Assembly (NCBI GenBank): GCA_002633025.1
Contig: NMRB01000163.1
Location: 361,857 to 425,856, forward strand
Direction: 5' to 3'
From: Notospermus geniculatus
Taxonomy: Eukaryota > Nemertea > Pilidiophora > Heteronemertea > Lineidae
Length of the DNA: 64,000 nucleotides
Shown here in pieces: positions 56,201-64,000 of this stretch. Below the pieces are notes generated by a model that was not told the DNA's origin, did not search any database, and saw only the letters and a program-made list of their open reading frames with translations. Within the stretch, counting starts at the first letter, position 1. Each line of letters begins with the position of its first letter. Made by a program: the position numbers and the translations under genes.

Positions 56201-59200
56201 TTTTTAACAACCCATGCTTTTGTATTTGTAGGTGTACCTCTTGCGAAAACAGGCCACCCAGCGGATCCCAGAGGAAGGACTACGGTTTTACATTTGCAGT
56301 TTGTCAACAAGCACTGTTGTTTACAAGGTACATTCTGGTATCAGGAAAGACAACAATTGTTTTGAAAACAGTCATGGAGCCAGCGGTAACATCACCACTG
56401 CCTGTTTTATTTGGGTCATCACAAGAAGTGAGACATGGCACTGTGCAATGCCATGAGTGATGAGAGTCTCATTCAGCAGGACGGTCACCACAACAACCAC
56501 CTATTGTAAAGCTTTTATCGTGAAATTTCTGAGTACCATGAAATCAGACTTGAAGTCAAATAGTCCCAGCCAATAAGAATTGCTGATTGTAAAGTTCTTC
56601 TCATTTTAGGGTTTGTTTGCTCCAAGGCAGTTGTTTGAGTACTTCACAGACCTTACGGACCCAGACTTTGTCACTCATTTGGCTCTCATCCATAGCAGAT
56701 TCTCGACCAACACCTTCCCCAGTTGGGAGAGGGCTCATCCGCAAAGGTACATTTTAATGCTCCAATGATAAGAGAGAGAAGAGTATTAGAATTGGATCCT
56801 TGCAGATATATTGACCAACCTACTGGAAAGTCGTGAAAGAGTAGCAATGGTTTGACAGATTAAAAGAATGAGAAAACTCTGTCTGTTGATCTAGGTACCT
56901 TGCCCACAATGGTGAGATCAACACCCTGCGGGGTAACGTGAATGCCATGAAGGCTCGTGAGGGTGTCATGAAGAGCTCCAAGTTTGGTGACCAGTTGAAG
57001 TATCTTTACCCTGTCATTGAGAAGGGGATGTCCGACTCTGGATCATTTGACAATGTTCTGGAGTTCCTTGTCGAAGCCAGCGAACGGAGTTTGCCAGAGG
57101 TATGATTTGTATCCTTTGTTTAACTTGCTGATCATGATCAAATCTAAAATCTTGTGAATTCTCATGAATGGTGAGGTGTTTGAATAAAGAAGGGATATTC
57201 CCCTCTGATATGTTGCTTTACTGCTTCTGAGACAATTAGAATGAAATCGACCAATGTTCATTTCATGTAGGCGATGGTAACCCTGGTTCCTGAAGCGTGG
57301 CAGAATGACCCAACCATGTCAAACAAGAAAAAGGCCTTCTACAAGTGGAGCTCATTTGTTATGGAACCATGGGATGGACCTGGTGAGTTCAATAAATTTG
57401 CCATTTACTGTGCCATTTTNTTAAAGCCCCACTGTATTGAATCTGAAAAACGCAAATCGTCGCCGCGATTCTTGACGACGTCACGACGTCAGCGTAGTGT
57501 AAAAATGTACTGCGCTCTATCTCAATGCATTAGAGCTCCCCTACGCAGTTTTTTCACTCTCTGTTGAAAACTAGGCCTTGGTTATTAAAAGTAAGTATCA
57601 GGCAAGCATTTTGGAGACCTTCACGAGGCCCTGAGACCTCAACCTCCACTCTCCTAACATTTTGAAAATACCGTAAAATTCAATACTGTGGGGCTTTAAG
57701 CAATTGGTGGTACTGTCTGAGCAGTAGAAAAGACCTTTCTGAATTGAATAAAAAAGTAGTTTTCCATGGTAACCATAAGGTCTATTATGACATTTTTCCA
57801 GATGATCACCATGGAGCAGCTGTACAAGCACAAAGCCCGTCAGATAGCAAGTCAGAGGAAGATGAGCGACGTCACCCAGTACCATGGCAGTGTCATCGAG
57901 GAGGACAGACGTCTCCCCCTGTTCGGCTACACTGTGGAGGCTCTCAGTCTTCTGATTCTTCCTATTTTCAGGGATAAGTGAGTTTTCTTTCACTTCACAT
58001 GTCAATTGGGTCTCTTTTTCCATGAAAAATGGCTTTTGGACTTTTTACTAATCATACTCGTCAACACTGCTTTCAGGAAAGAATCCCTAGGCTCCATGGG
58101 TAATGATGCACCACTGGCCTGTCTGTCTCAGTACAACCCCTTGGTGTTTGAGTACTTCAAGCAGCTCTTTGCTCAAGTGACCAACCCTCCCATTGATCCA
58201 TTTAGAGAGAAAGTGGTCATGTCTCTGGTAAGTTATGCCCAGCATAGTCTTGCACATTTCCAGCCATCTCTTCTAACATCTGTTACGCCTGGTTTATACT
58301 CTACATGTATCTGCTTCAGCTGATTGGATGGAAAATGCTATTTTACTATTGTTGGTCATGCAGTGAGAGAATCAGATGAAGTATATTAACAAGGCTTTAG
58401 AATTGCATAGTGCAAACATTTGATGTCACCCCTCAGCTTGATACAGTTTCATTCTCCATTTTCAGTCATGTCCCATTGGCCCTGAGGGTAATCTCATCGA
58501 GCCCTCATCTTCCTACTGCAAACGTCTGTGGCTTCCACAACCAATCTTGTCCCTCAAAGATACAGCGGTGCTCAAGGGAACCACATTCAAGGGATGGAAG
58601 GTAACACATGTATACAATTTAGGCTAGCCATTCTCAAGGAACAACAAGTTCTCTATAAAAATCTCATGCTTGGACAGAATTGGCCATCTTGGCTGAGCCT
58701 AAAGGCACTTCTCCATATGAGAGTTTTCTCGTGCGAGTTGGCTTTCAATTAGCAGCTCAGCTGTAGAAAACTTGGTTATCGTTTGTGTCATAATTCGCCT
58801 GAGAAATCTCTCATGATTTCCGTGTACTTAATGCTTCACCTGCTCTCATCTTTTGCAGACATCAGTTATTGACATGGTCTATGACGTTACCGATGACACC
58901 AGTCAGCTGAAGAAAGCCCTTAATAAGATTTGTGATGAGTCTGTAGAAGCAGTCAACAATGGTGCTACCCTGATCATACTGTCAGATAGGAAGGCTGGAC
59001 TTGAGTGTATTCCAGTCAGTTCCCTGTTGGCCATGGGGGCTGTTCATCATCATCTTGTCAACCTTGCACTCAGACAGAAAGTTGGGATTGTTGTGGAGAC
59101 TGGCGAGGCTAAGTACGTGTTTCTGCTGTTCAGGACTCAATGAGTTCAATATCCCTTCAATAGGGGTCCTTCCAGAGCTCACCTTTGACAAAGAAAGCAG

Positions 59201-62200
59201 TGAGTGGCTCTGCCTCCCCAGGAGTTGACGATCCTATACCAGTAGAGAGACAAAAGTACGATGATTTGCATCTGAGTTATGACCTTCAATGGCTGGAGGT
59301 CAACTCCTGCTATGAACCTAATTGGTTTTCTACATCTATTGTCTTTTCCTTCCAGGGAGATGCATCATCTGTGTTTGCTTCTGGGTTATGGAGCAGACGC
59401 CATTTGTCCATATATGATCTTTGAGGCTGTTCAGCAGATGAGGGACCAAGGGGTGATGGATCCACCGGGAATGACTGACCAACAGATTTACCAAGCATTT
59501 GTTGCTGCCACTGATAAAGGCATCTCAAAGATCATGGCCAAGATGGGGATATCCACACTACAGAGTTACAAGGTCAGTATGAGGAGGTGATTCCTCTGAA
59601 TATTCCCATCCAAGTTATCATACATGTTGTAATTATGCTTGGTGAATCTCCTCCACAATGAAAGACTTCATGAATGTAAGGGGCATTCTAAACTGATTCC
59701 AGCTTTCAAAGAAAGTCACCTCTGCTGCTGATCTTTTTGATGCATTTTTAGTGCAACCTACAGAGGGTAACATAATGGCAGGAATTCAGTGTTATGTTAC
59801 ACTTTGATATTTTCCAACTTCTTATATGCAGGTCAACCATTTTTCTTACAGGGTGCCCAGATCTTTGAAGCTGTCGGTCTCAGCCAAGAAGTAGTTGATC
59901 GCTGCTTTGAAGGGACGTCTTCAAGGCTTGGCGGTGTGACATTCGAGATACTGGGAGCAGAGGCATATAGTCGCTATGTTTACGCCTATTCTGACCGCAA
60001 GTGTGACAATCGTACTGTGACGAATCCAGGATTCTATCACTGGAGAGATGGCGGGGAGAAACACATGAACAGCCCCGTCAATATTGGCAATCTGCAGGTG
60101 AATAATCAGTGATACAATTACCGGGTACATGTACTGCCACTTTCCAAATTTGTTCGATTATGCAGCTGATGTGATTGAGCCAACTCATCCAATGATTTCT
60201 TTTGCCACAGGATGCCGCCAGGAGAAACAACAAGAATGCTTATGAAAAGTTTACCGAGTCGGCATACGAGTCAATCAAGGGTTGCACCTTACGTGGTCAG
60301 TTAGATATGATCTTTAACGAAGAGCCAATTGATATATCTGAGGTTGAACCAGCTGCTAACATTGTCAAGAGATTTGCAACAGGTTTGTGTTATTGCAGTT
60401 TCTTTTCTGATCTTGGCTACTCCTTGTAGTCATGAAGGTCAGGTCTGAAGTTGGGCAGAATTTGCAGTAGAACGAAAATATTTCATCTTCGAGTGTTTGT
60501 TACATTGGCTCAGTTCATGAGTTGGTTGTCTTCTCTTGGTCAGTGTTGTCCCTTCCTTTGAGTACTTTGTTGATTTTACAAAGTGTCTGTTCATAGGTGC
60601 CATGAGTTTTGGCAGTATCTCCATCGAGACCCACACCACTTTGGCCATTGCAATGAACCGTGTTGGCGGGAAGTCGAACACTGGAGAGGGTGGAGAAAAT
60701 GCCGACCGTTACCTGAATCCTGACCCCCTGAATAACACACGATCAGCTATCAAACAGGTATGTCCGTTCATGTATGTAAAAGGCCATCATCATGACACAT
60801 TTGAACTCCGAATTCTTCATACATGTATTGTTATATATTCTGGTTTTCAATGGTAAGTGTTTTTATCCGCAGGTTGCATCTGGGAGATTTGGAGTCACCA
60901 GTTCTTACCTAGCACATGCTGACGACCTCCAGATCAAGATGGCACAAGGGGCCAAACCTGGTGAGGGTGGTGAACTTCCAGGTCGGAAGGTCTCTCCAGA
61001 TATTGCCAAGACACGTCACACCACTCCCCACGTTGGTCTGATCAGCCCGCCTCCCCATCACGACATCTATTCCATTGAGGATCTGGCACAGTTGATTTAT
61101 GATCTGAAGTGTTCCAATCCCAAGGCTAGGATCAGTGTCAAGCTGGTATCGGAAGTTGGAGTGGGTGTCATTGCAGCTGGTGTTGCCAAGGTGAGAGTGA
61201 AGTCTAGCATTTTCACAATCTTATCTCCCTTGCTACAGTGACGCTGAAAGGAAATCCTTCCAAACTAGAATGAGAGGAATTGGTATTCTGAGTAAAAAGC
61301 TGTTCAAGGTTTAAAGATCTGCATTCCTGACATCCCAATCTTTCTCTTCAGGGTAAATCTGAGCATATAACGATATCAGGCCATGATGGTGGCACTGGTG
61401 CGAGCAGTTGGACTGGTATCAAACATGCTGGTCTGCCATGGGAGCTGGGTATAGCTGAAACTCATCAGGTCCTCACCTTGAATGATCTGAGGTCCAGGGT
61501 GGTTCTCCAGGCTGATGGACAGATAAGAACAGGTAAGGCTAATACATTTGCCTTCTGATCGAATTTTACTGCAGAAGCTATAGAATTCACACTTACTGTT
61601 TACATGGTTTCTGACAGTCATTGCTTGGCATAGGGAGGGAATAGCTCTCTGTACATGTCTGCTCTCCATTTCAGGATTTGATGTCGTGATGGCCGGGCTC
61701 CTTGGAGCAGATGAGTTCGGTTTCTCAACTGCCCCCCTGATTGTCCTTGGCTGCACGATGATGAGGAAGTGTCACCTTAACACTTGTCCTGTCGGTGTTG
61801 CTACCCAGGTATTATGCCTCCCTCTCATCTACTGACCTGAACAGGGATTCCCAGAATCAGATCCTGGGACTTGGGTTGTACCAGTGATGAAATTTAATAG
61901 TAATTCTTCATAACTTCTTTCTCAAATTTGTTGTGGATTAGATGTGTTGCTCCTGCTTGAGCTAAATGTCTTACAAAAAATTATTCTCGACATTACAGGA
62001 TCCAGAACTGCGGAAGAAATTCGAAGGCAAACCTGAGCATGTCGTCAACTACTTATTTATGCTTGCTGAGGAGGTTCGCAGCATCATGGCCAAGCTCGGG
62101 TTCCGTACATTCCAGGAATTGATCGGCCGCACGGACAAGCTCTGCATGGCAAAGGAACAAGCGAATACTAAGGCGGGGATGCTGGATTATTCATCCATTC

Positions 62201-63714
62201 TTAAGAATGCCTTGGAAATGCGTTCTGGTGTCTCGGTAGCTGGCGGTACTGTCAATCAGGAGTTCAATCTTCACAATCGAATGGTAAGTCTAAGTTGTTC
62301 TAAGATTAATCAGCATCTTTTTGGATCAGTGAAAGTCTGTGAAAAGGTAAATTAGATCACCAATTTCCACGGAAACAATCCCAACAATACCACAACTGAA
62401 CTCGTTGAATTCTAGGGCAGTCATTTGGCAAATTTCAACAGTTAACCTAAAGCAAGATTGCTGTTTTTCACAGGACTTTAAACTTCTTGATCTGGCCAAG
62501 GATGTCATGGAAGGGAGAGCTAGAGAATGTAATATCAACATGGATATAACAAATGAAGACAGGACATTTGGAGCCACGCTCAGCTACTACATATCTTGGT
62601 AAGTTTGAAGTCCTTCCCAGAACGGGGCCAACTGGGCAAGAAAACCCTGACATAATCTGGCTGTGTGGTTGAATAATGAATTAGGCAACCAGAGATTGGT
62701 GCTATGGAAGAACTGCAAAGGAAGATTGCAGGACTAGTATCCTACCCCTCCCCGTAGAGTGCCTAGGCCTATTCTCTGTATTCTTTCTTTGCAGCAAGTA
62801 CATTGAAGAAGGACTACCAGATAACAGTATCAATATCCGCCTAACAGGCTCTGCAGGTCAGAGTTTCTGTGCATTCCTTGCTAAGGGTGTCCATGTCACG
62901 CTGGAGGGAGATGCCAATGATTATGTTGCCAAAGTAGGTAATCATGTTCCTTGTAATGGACCTCCGTCTGCTGGTTAAGAAAACCTCAGAATTTGAAAGT
63001 AAACTCTTGTCGATGAAAACAAGTACCAGTAATTTATGTTGACATGAATGCAGGTGATTTACGTCTTGTGCCAGTTTCAAGTTACCAAAGTGGTGAATGC
63101 CTCGGCAGTGTCAGCATTAGTTTTGCACAACTGGGTCTTACAAAGGCACAGGGAAGTTTTTCACACCTCATCAGTTATATCTATTGTTACAGGGTCTGTC
63201 TGGTGGAGAAGTGATCATCTTCCCCCCTAAAGATTGTCCAGCAGACTTCAAGTCGGACTTGAACATCATTGCTGGTAATGTTGTTCTGTATGGTGCAACA
63301 TCTGGGAAGGTCTTCCTCCGTGGGCAAACGGCTGAGAGATTTGCTGTGAGGAACTCGGGAGCTATTGCTGTCACAGAGGTAAAGTTTGATTCTTAGGAGT
63401 CTGTTGCATAAAGATACACAGGATACAGGCACTTGATGAGTCAATATGAATACCTGATGTAGAAAGTGTAGGCCTACTATCAGATGTAGCCTGTCAGTTT
63501 ACACCTCAGGTTTGTGCTTGGCCTTCTTGTGGCAGCATTGCTTTGTACTACATGTCATCAGCATAATCATTTGATGGGTGTGTACTTCACTGTTTCAGGG
63601 TTGTGGTGACCATGGTTGTGAATACATGACTGGAGGAAAGGTTGTCATCCTGGGATTGACTGGCCGTAACTTCGCTGCAGGAATGTCTGGTGGAATTGCT
63701 TATGTCTATAACAA
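47003..63714 (+). CDS. glutamate synthase (GOGAT), 5' part of the gene; runs off the window
   Basis: GOGAT converts glutamine plus 2-oxoglutarate to two glutamates. Hydrophobic and catalytic signatures appear in order across 25 coding exons. These are the N-terminal amidotransferase with nucleophile Cys (KDACGVGYV), [56 protein letters not shown] and [11 protein letters not shown] of the FMN domain, the 3Fe-4S cysteines in [14 protein letters not shown], and Gly-rich beta-helix repeats ([33 protein letters not shown]). About 1,300 residues are encoded. The C-terminal NAD(P)H/FAD part expected in eukaryotic fused enzymes lies to the right. Two defects are visible: a frameshift in exon 3 and a missing exon between 9 and 10. 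Exons are listed individually. Confidence 0.93.
47894..48024 (+). CDS. GOGAT exon 2
   Basis: TTTCTGCAG acceptor, TCAG|GTTTGT donor, phase 0 to 2. It encodes [19 protein letters not shown] and [16 protein letters not shown], core of the glutaminase domain. Confidence 0.85.
48335..48463 (+). CDS. GOGAT exon 3, with a one-base frameshift
   Basis: Acceptor CTTTGTAG, donor GAG|GTGAGG. The first part reads [16 protein letters not shown] and TDKDTVEQA, then the frame breaks near 48420; the continuation [14 protein letters not shown] is in another frame. As written it would stop at TAG 48441-48443. One missing base near GCTTTGAG explains both the frame change and the required phase-0 exit. Sequencing error or true lesion cannot be told apart. 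Confidence 0.8.
48772..48852 (+). CDS. GOGAT exon 4
   Basis: 81 nt, phase 0 both ends (ACTTTCAG acceptor, CAG|GTATGT donor). Encodes [15 protein letters not shown] and REREPLMRQ, the conserved WR-VP-D segment of the amidotransferase domain. Confidence 0.85.
48853..52844 (+). other. GOGAT intron 4, about 4.0 kb
   Basis: No exon seen. It contains a transposon at 51633-51900, a short tandem GGGGGACTGACAATGT repeat with an N near 49600-49640, and frames without features. Confidence 0.6.
51633..51900. repeat. MITE with 5-bp target duplication AGTGT
   Basis: CAGGCCTTTATATTCCC at the left end mirrors GGGAATATAAAGGCCTG at the right. AGTGT stands on both sides (51628-51632 and 51901-51905). 268 bp, no ORF. 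Confidence 0.8.
52845..52889 (+). CDS. GOGAT exon 5 (45 nt)
   Basis: TTGTTTCAG acceptor and CAG|GTAAGA donor, phase 0 both ends; encodes [15 protein letters not shown], which continues directly into exon 6. Confidence 0.75.
52890..56231 (+). other. GOGAT intron 5, about 3.3 kb
   Basis: No exon seen. A C-run with one N is at 55403-55423. No recognisable element with clear ends. Confidence 0.6.
56232..56327 (+). CDS. GOGAT exon 6
   Basis: ATTTGTAG acceptor, AAG|GTACAT donor, 32 codons in phase 0. [16 protein letters not shown] and [14 protein letters not shown] are typical of the glutaminase domain. Confidence 0.85.
56610..56746 (+). CDS. GOGAT exon 7
   Basis: CATTTTAG acceptor, CAAAG|GTACAT donor, phase 0 to 2. 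[15 protein letters not shown] and [18 protein letters not shown]; the HSRFSTNT motif belongs to the glutamine-binding region. Confidence 0.88.
56895..57099 (+). CDS. GOGAT exon 8
   Basis: TTGATCTAG acceptor, GAG|GTATGA donor, phase 2 to 0. It begins [14 protein letters not shown], a diagnostic GOGAT motif, and ends in [13 protein letters not shown]. Confidence 0.92.
57271..57382 (+). CDS. GOGAT exon 9
   Basis: TTCATGTAG acceptor, CCTG|GTGAGT donor, phase 0 to 1. [16 protein letters not shown] and FVMEPWDGP. The next exon seen enters in phase 0, so the intron phases do not match. Confidence 0.9.
57421..57700. repeat. foldback element in the exon 9-10 intron
   Basis: TTAAAGCCCCACTGTATTGA at the left is mirrored by TCAATACTGTGGGGCTTTAA at the right. 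A single N stands immediately before it (57420). It occupies the place where an expected exon is missing. Confidence 0.8.
57802..57977 (+). CDS. GOGAT exon after the missing segment (exon 10)
   Basis: ATTTTTCCAG acceptor, GATAA|GTGAGT donor, phase 0 to 2. [18 protein letters not shown] and [19 protein letters not shown], the start of the central domain. Confidence 0.85.
58077..58227 (+). CDS. GOGAT exon 11
   Basis: TGCTTTCAG acceptor, CTG|GTAAGT donor, phase 2 to 0. [15 protein letters not shown] and [19 protein letters not shown] are hallmark central-domain motifs. Confidence 0.93.
58466..58600 (+). CDS. GOGAT exon 12
   Basis: CCATTTTCAG acceptor, AAG|GTAACA donor, 45 codons. [14 protein letters not shown] and [14 protein letters not shown]. 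Confidence 0.88.
58859..59112 (+). CDS. GOGAT exon 13
   Basis: TTTTGCAG acceptor, GCTAA|GTACGT donor, phase 0 to 2. [43 protein letters not shown] and [10 protein letters not shown]. Confidence 0.9.
59356..59572 (+). CDS. GOGAT exon 14
   Basis: CCTTCCAG acceptor, AAG|GTCAGT donor, phase 2 to 0. [19 protein letters not shown] and [19 protein letters not shown], the loop leading to the synthase domain. Confidence 0.93.
59852..60097 (+). CDS. GOGAT exon 15
   Basis: TTTCTTACAG acceptor, CAG|GTGAAT donor, 82 codons. [30 protein letters not shown], then [16 protein letters not shown]. Confidence 0.92.
60211..60382 (+). CDS. GOGAT exon 16
   Basis: TTGCCACAG acceptor, ACAG|GTTTGT donor, phase 0 to 1. 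[16 protein letters not shown] and [19 protein letters not shown]. Confidence 0.9.
60597..60757 (+). CDS. GOGAT exon 17 (FMN domain)
   Basis: GTTCATAG acceptor, CAG|GTATGT donor, phase 1 to 0. [17 protein letters not shown] and [19 protein letters not shown], the start of the FMN-binding barrel. Confidence 0.94.
60873..61190 (+). CDS. GOGAT exon 18 (FMN domain)
   Basis: TATCCGCAG acceptor, AAG|GTGAGA donor, 106 codons. [49 protein letters not shown] and [18 protein letters not shown]. Confidence 0.95.
61352..61532 (+). CDS. GOGAT exon 19 (FMN domain)
   Basis: CTCTTCAG acceptor, ACAG|GTAAGG donor, phase 0 to 1. [20 protein letters not shown] and [16 protein letters not shown]. Confidence 0.95.
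61675..61808 (+). CDS. GOGAT exon 20 (3Fe-4S cysteines)
   Basis: CATTTCAG acceptor, CAG|GTATTA donor, phase 1 to 0. [18 protein letters not shown] then [20 protein letters not shown]; the C-x5-C-x4-C set binds the 3Fe-4S cluster in characterised GOGATs. Confidence 0.95.
61999..62283 (+). CDS. GOGAT exon 21
   Basis: ACATTACAG acceptor, ATG|GTAAGT donor, 95 codons. [38 protein letters not shown]. Confidence 0.93.
62474..62598 (+). CDS. GOGAT exon 22
   Basis: TTTTCACAG acceptor, CTTG|GTAAGT donor, phase 0 to 2. [14 protein letters not shown] and [13 protein letters not shown], entry into the beta-helix. Confidence 0.9.
62795..62933 (+). CDS. GOGAT exon 23 (beta-helix)
   Basis: TCTTTGCAG acceptor, AAA|GTAGGT donor, phase 2 to 0. 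[19 protein letters not shown] and [11 protein letters not shown]. Confidence 0.93.
63193..63378 (+). CDS. GOGAT exon 24 (beta-helix)
   Basis: TTGTTACAG acceptor, GAG|GTAAAG donor, 62 codons. [34 protein letters not shown] and [15 protein letters not shown]. Confidence 0.94.
63599..63714 (+). CDS. GOGAT exon 25 (beta-helix); gene continues beyond window
   Basis: CTGTTTCAG acceptor, ACAA|GTGAGT donor, phase 0 to 2. [19 protein letters not shown] and [14 protein letters not shown]. The rest of the large-subunit region and the NAD(P)H-binding part are not in the window. Confidence 0.94.
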
Positions 63715-64000
63715 GTGAGTCATATTACAGCTGATTACCCTGCCATCTCAGCAGCTACCATTGACCATCATGTGTTGCATGTCAGATATTTCATCTTGCA
63801 TAGTGCAACTTTACAACAAGTTAAGATATTAACGAGGAGCTTTGAAAGGGTAGAAGCTTGAGTTCCCAGGCTCGAATCCCATTGTCATCATGAAATTGTC
63901 AGCAAGTCTCTTTCTCACTCACTCCACAGCTTGGCTTGGTGCTGTCTAGTAACCTGAAATTTAAAATCATTGTGTGCTTTACATTTCATTTCATCACTAG

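Noticed and set aside
59113-59355. Reading through the intron after GOGAT exon 13 as coding
   Set aside because: The donor GCTAA|GTACGT and acceptor CCTTCCAG join to give EAKEMHHLC, which matches the family; the read-through frame does not.

Overview
This is eukaryotic genomic DNA: short phase-matched exons sit behind pyrimidine-tract/AG acceptors and GT donors, introns are long, and there are many short foldback elements. The dense GGCCTAGGCCTA and ACCGGTA words, plus an animal glutamate synthase gene, suggest a marine invertebrate deuterostome (echinoderm or hemichordate most likely). That assignment is inference from composition, not proof.

Layout. 1-9 kb holds no recognisable coding sequence, only foldback elements. 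9.7-28.4 kb (+ strand) is a striking locus. Two common exons encode an acidic, coiled-coil, SUMO-motif-rich N-terminus. They are followed by at least 16 candidate 3'-terminal exons, nearly all beginning in phase 0 after their own splice acceptor and ending in their own stop codon. Fifteen encode the cysteine-rich zinc-binding domain found at the C-terminus of piggyBac-type transposases and PGBD proteins (RLTGRHFP...CxxC...CxxC...C...C...H); one encodes a ten-unit C2H2 zinc-finger array. No piggyBac DDE catalytic core is present. The architecture resembles Drosophila lola and mod(mdg4), where one shared N-terminus is joined to alternative zinc-finger ends. The 3' half of the array has expanded by about 2.07-kb tandem duplications.

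28.4-34 kb is non-coding. 34.2-39.2 kb (- strand) is a convergent paralogue: a coiled-coil first exon sharing the SQxWT(E/D)L...Y(E/Q)A(E/G)LV block, three more common exons, and two alternative terminal exons, each with a pair of C2H2 fingers. 39.2-42.8 kb is repeat-rich. 42.8-44.6 kb (- strand) is a two-exon gene of unknown function. 44.6-46.3 kb holds a tRNA-derived SINE pair and a foldback element. From about 46.3 kb to the window end (+ strand) runs the 5' two thirds of a glutamate synthase (GOGAT) gene with 25 recognised coding exons: glutamine amidotransferase, central, FMN/3Fe-4S synthase and beta-helix regions. The NAD(P)H-oxidising C-terminal part lies beyond the window. Two lesions are visible in it: a one-base frameshift in exon 3, and a missing exon between exons 9 and 10 where a foldback element and a single N sit.

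Assembly gaps: 11471-12100 and 46899-46926, with single Ns at 38138, 41653, 49618, 55403 and 57420. All exon calls are manual splice-site and reading-frame inferences; no transcript data were available.
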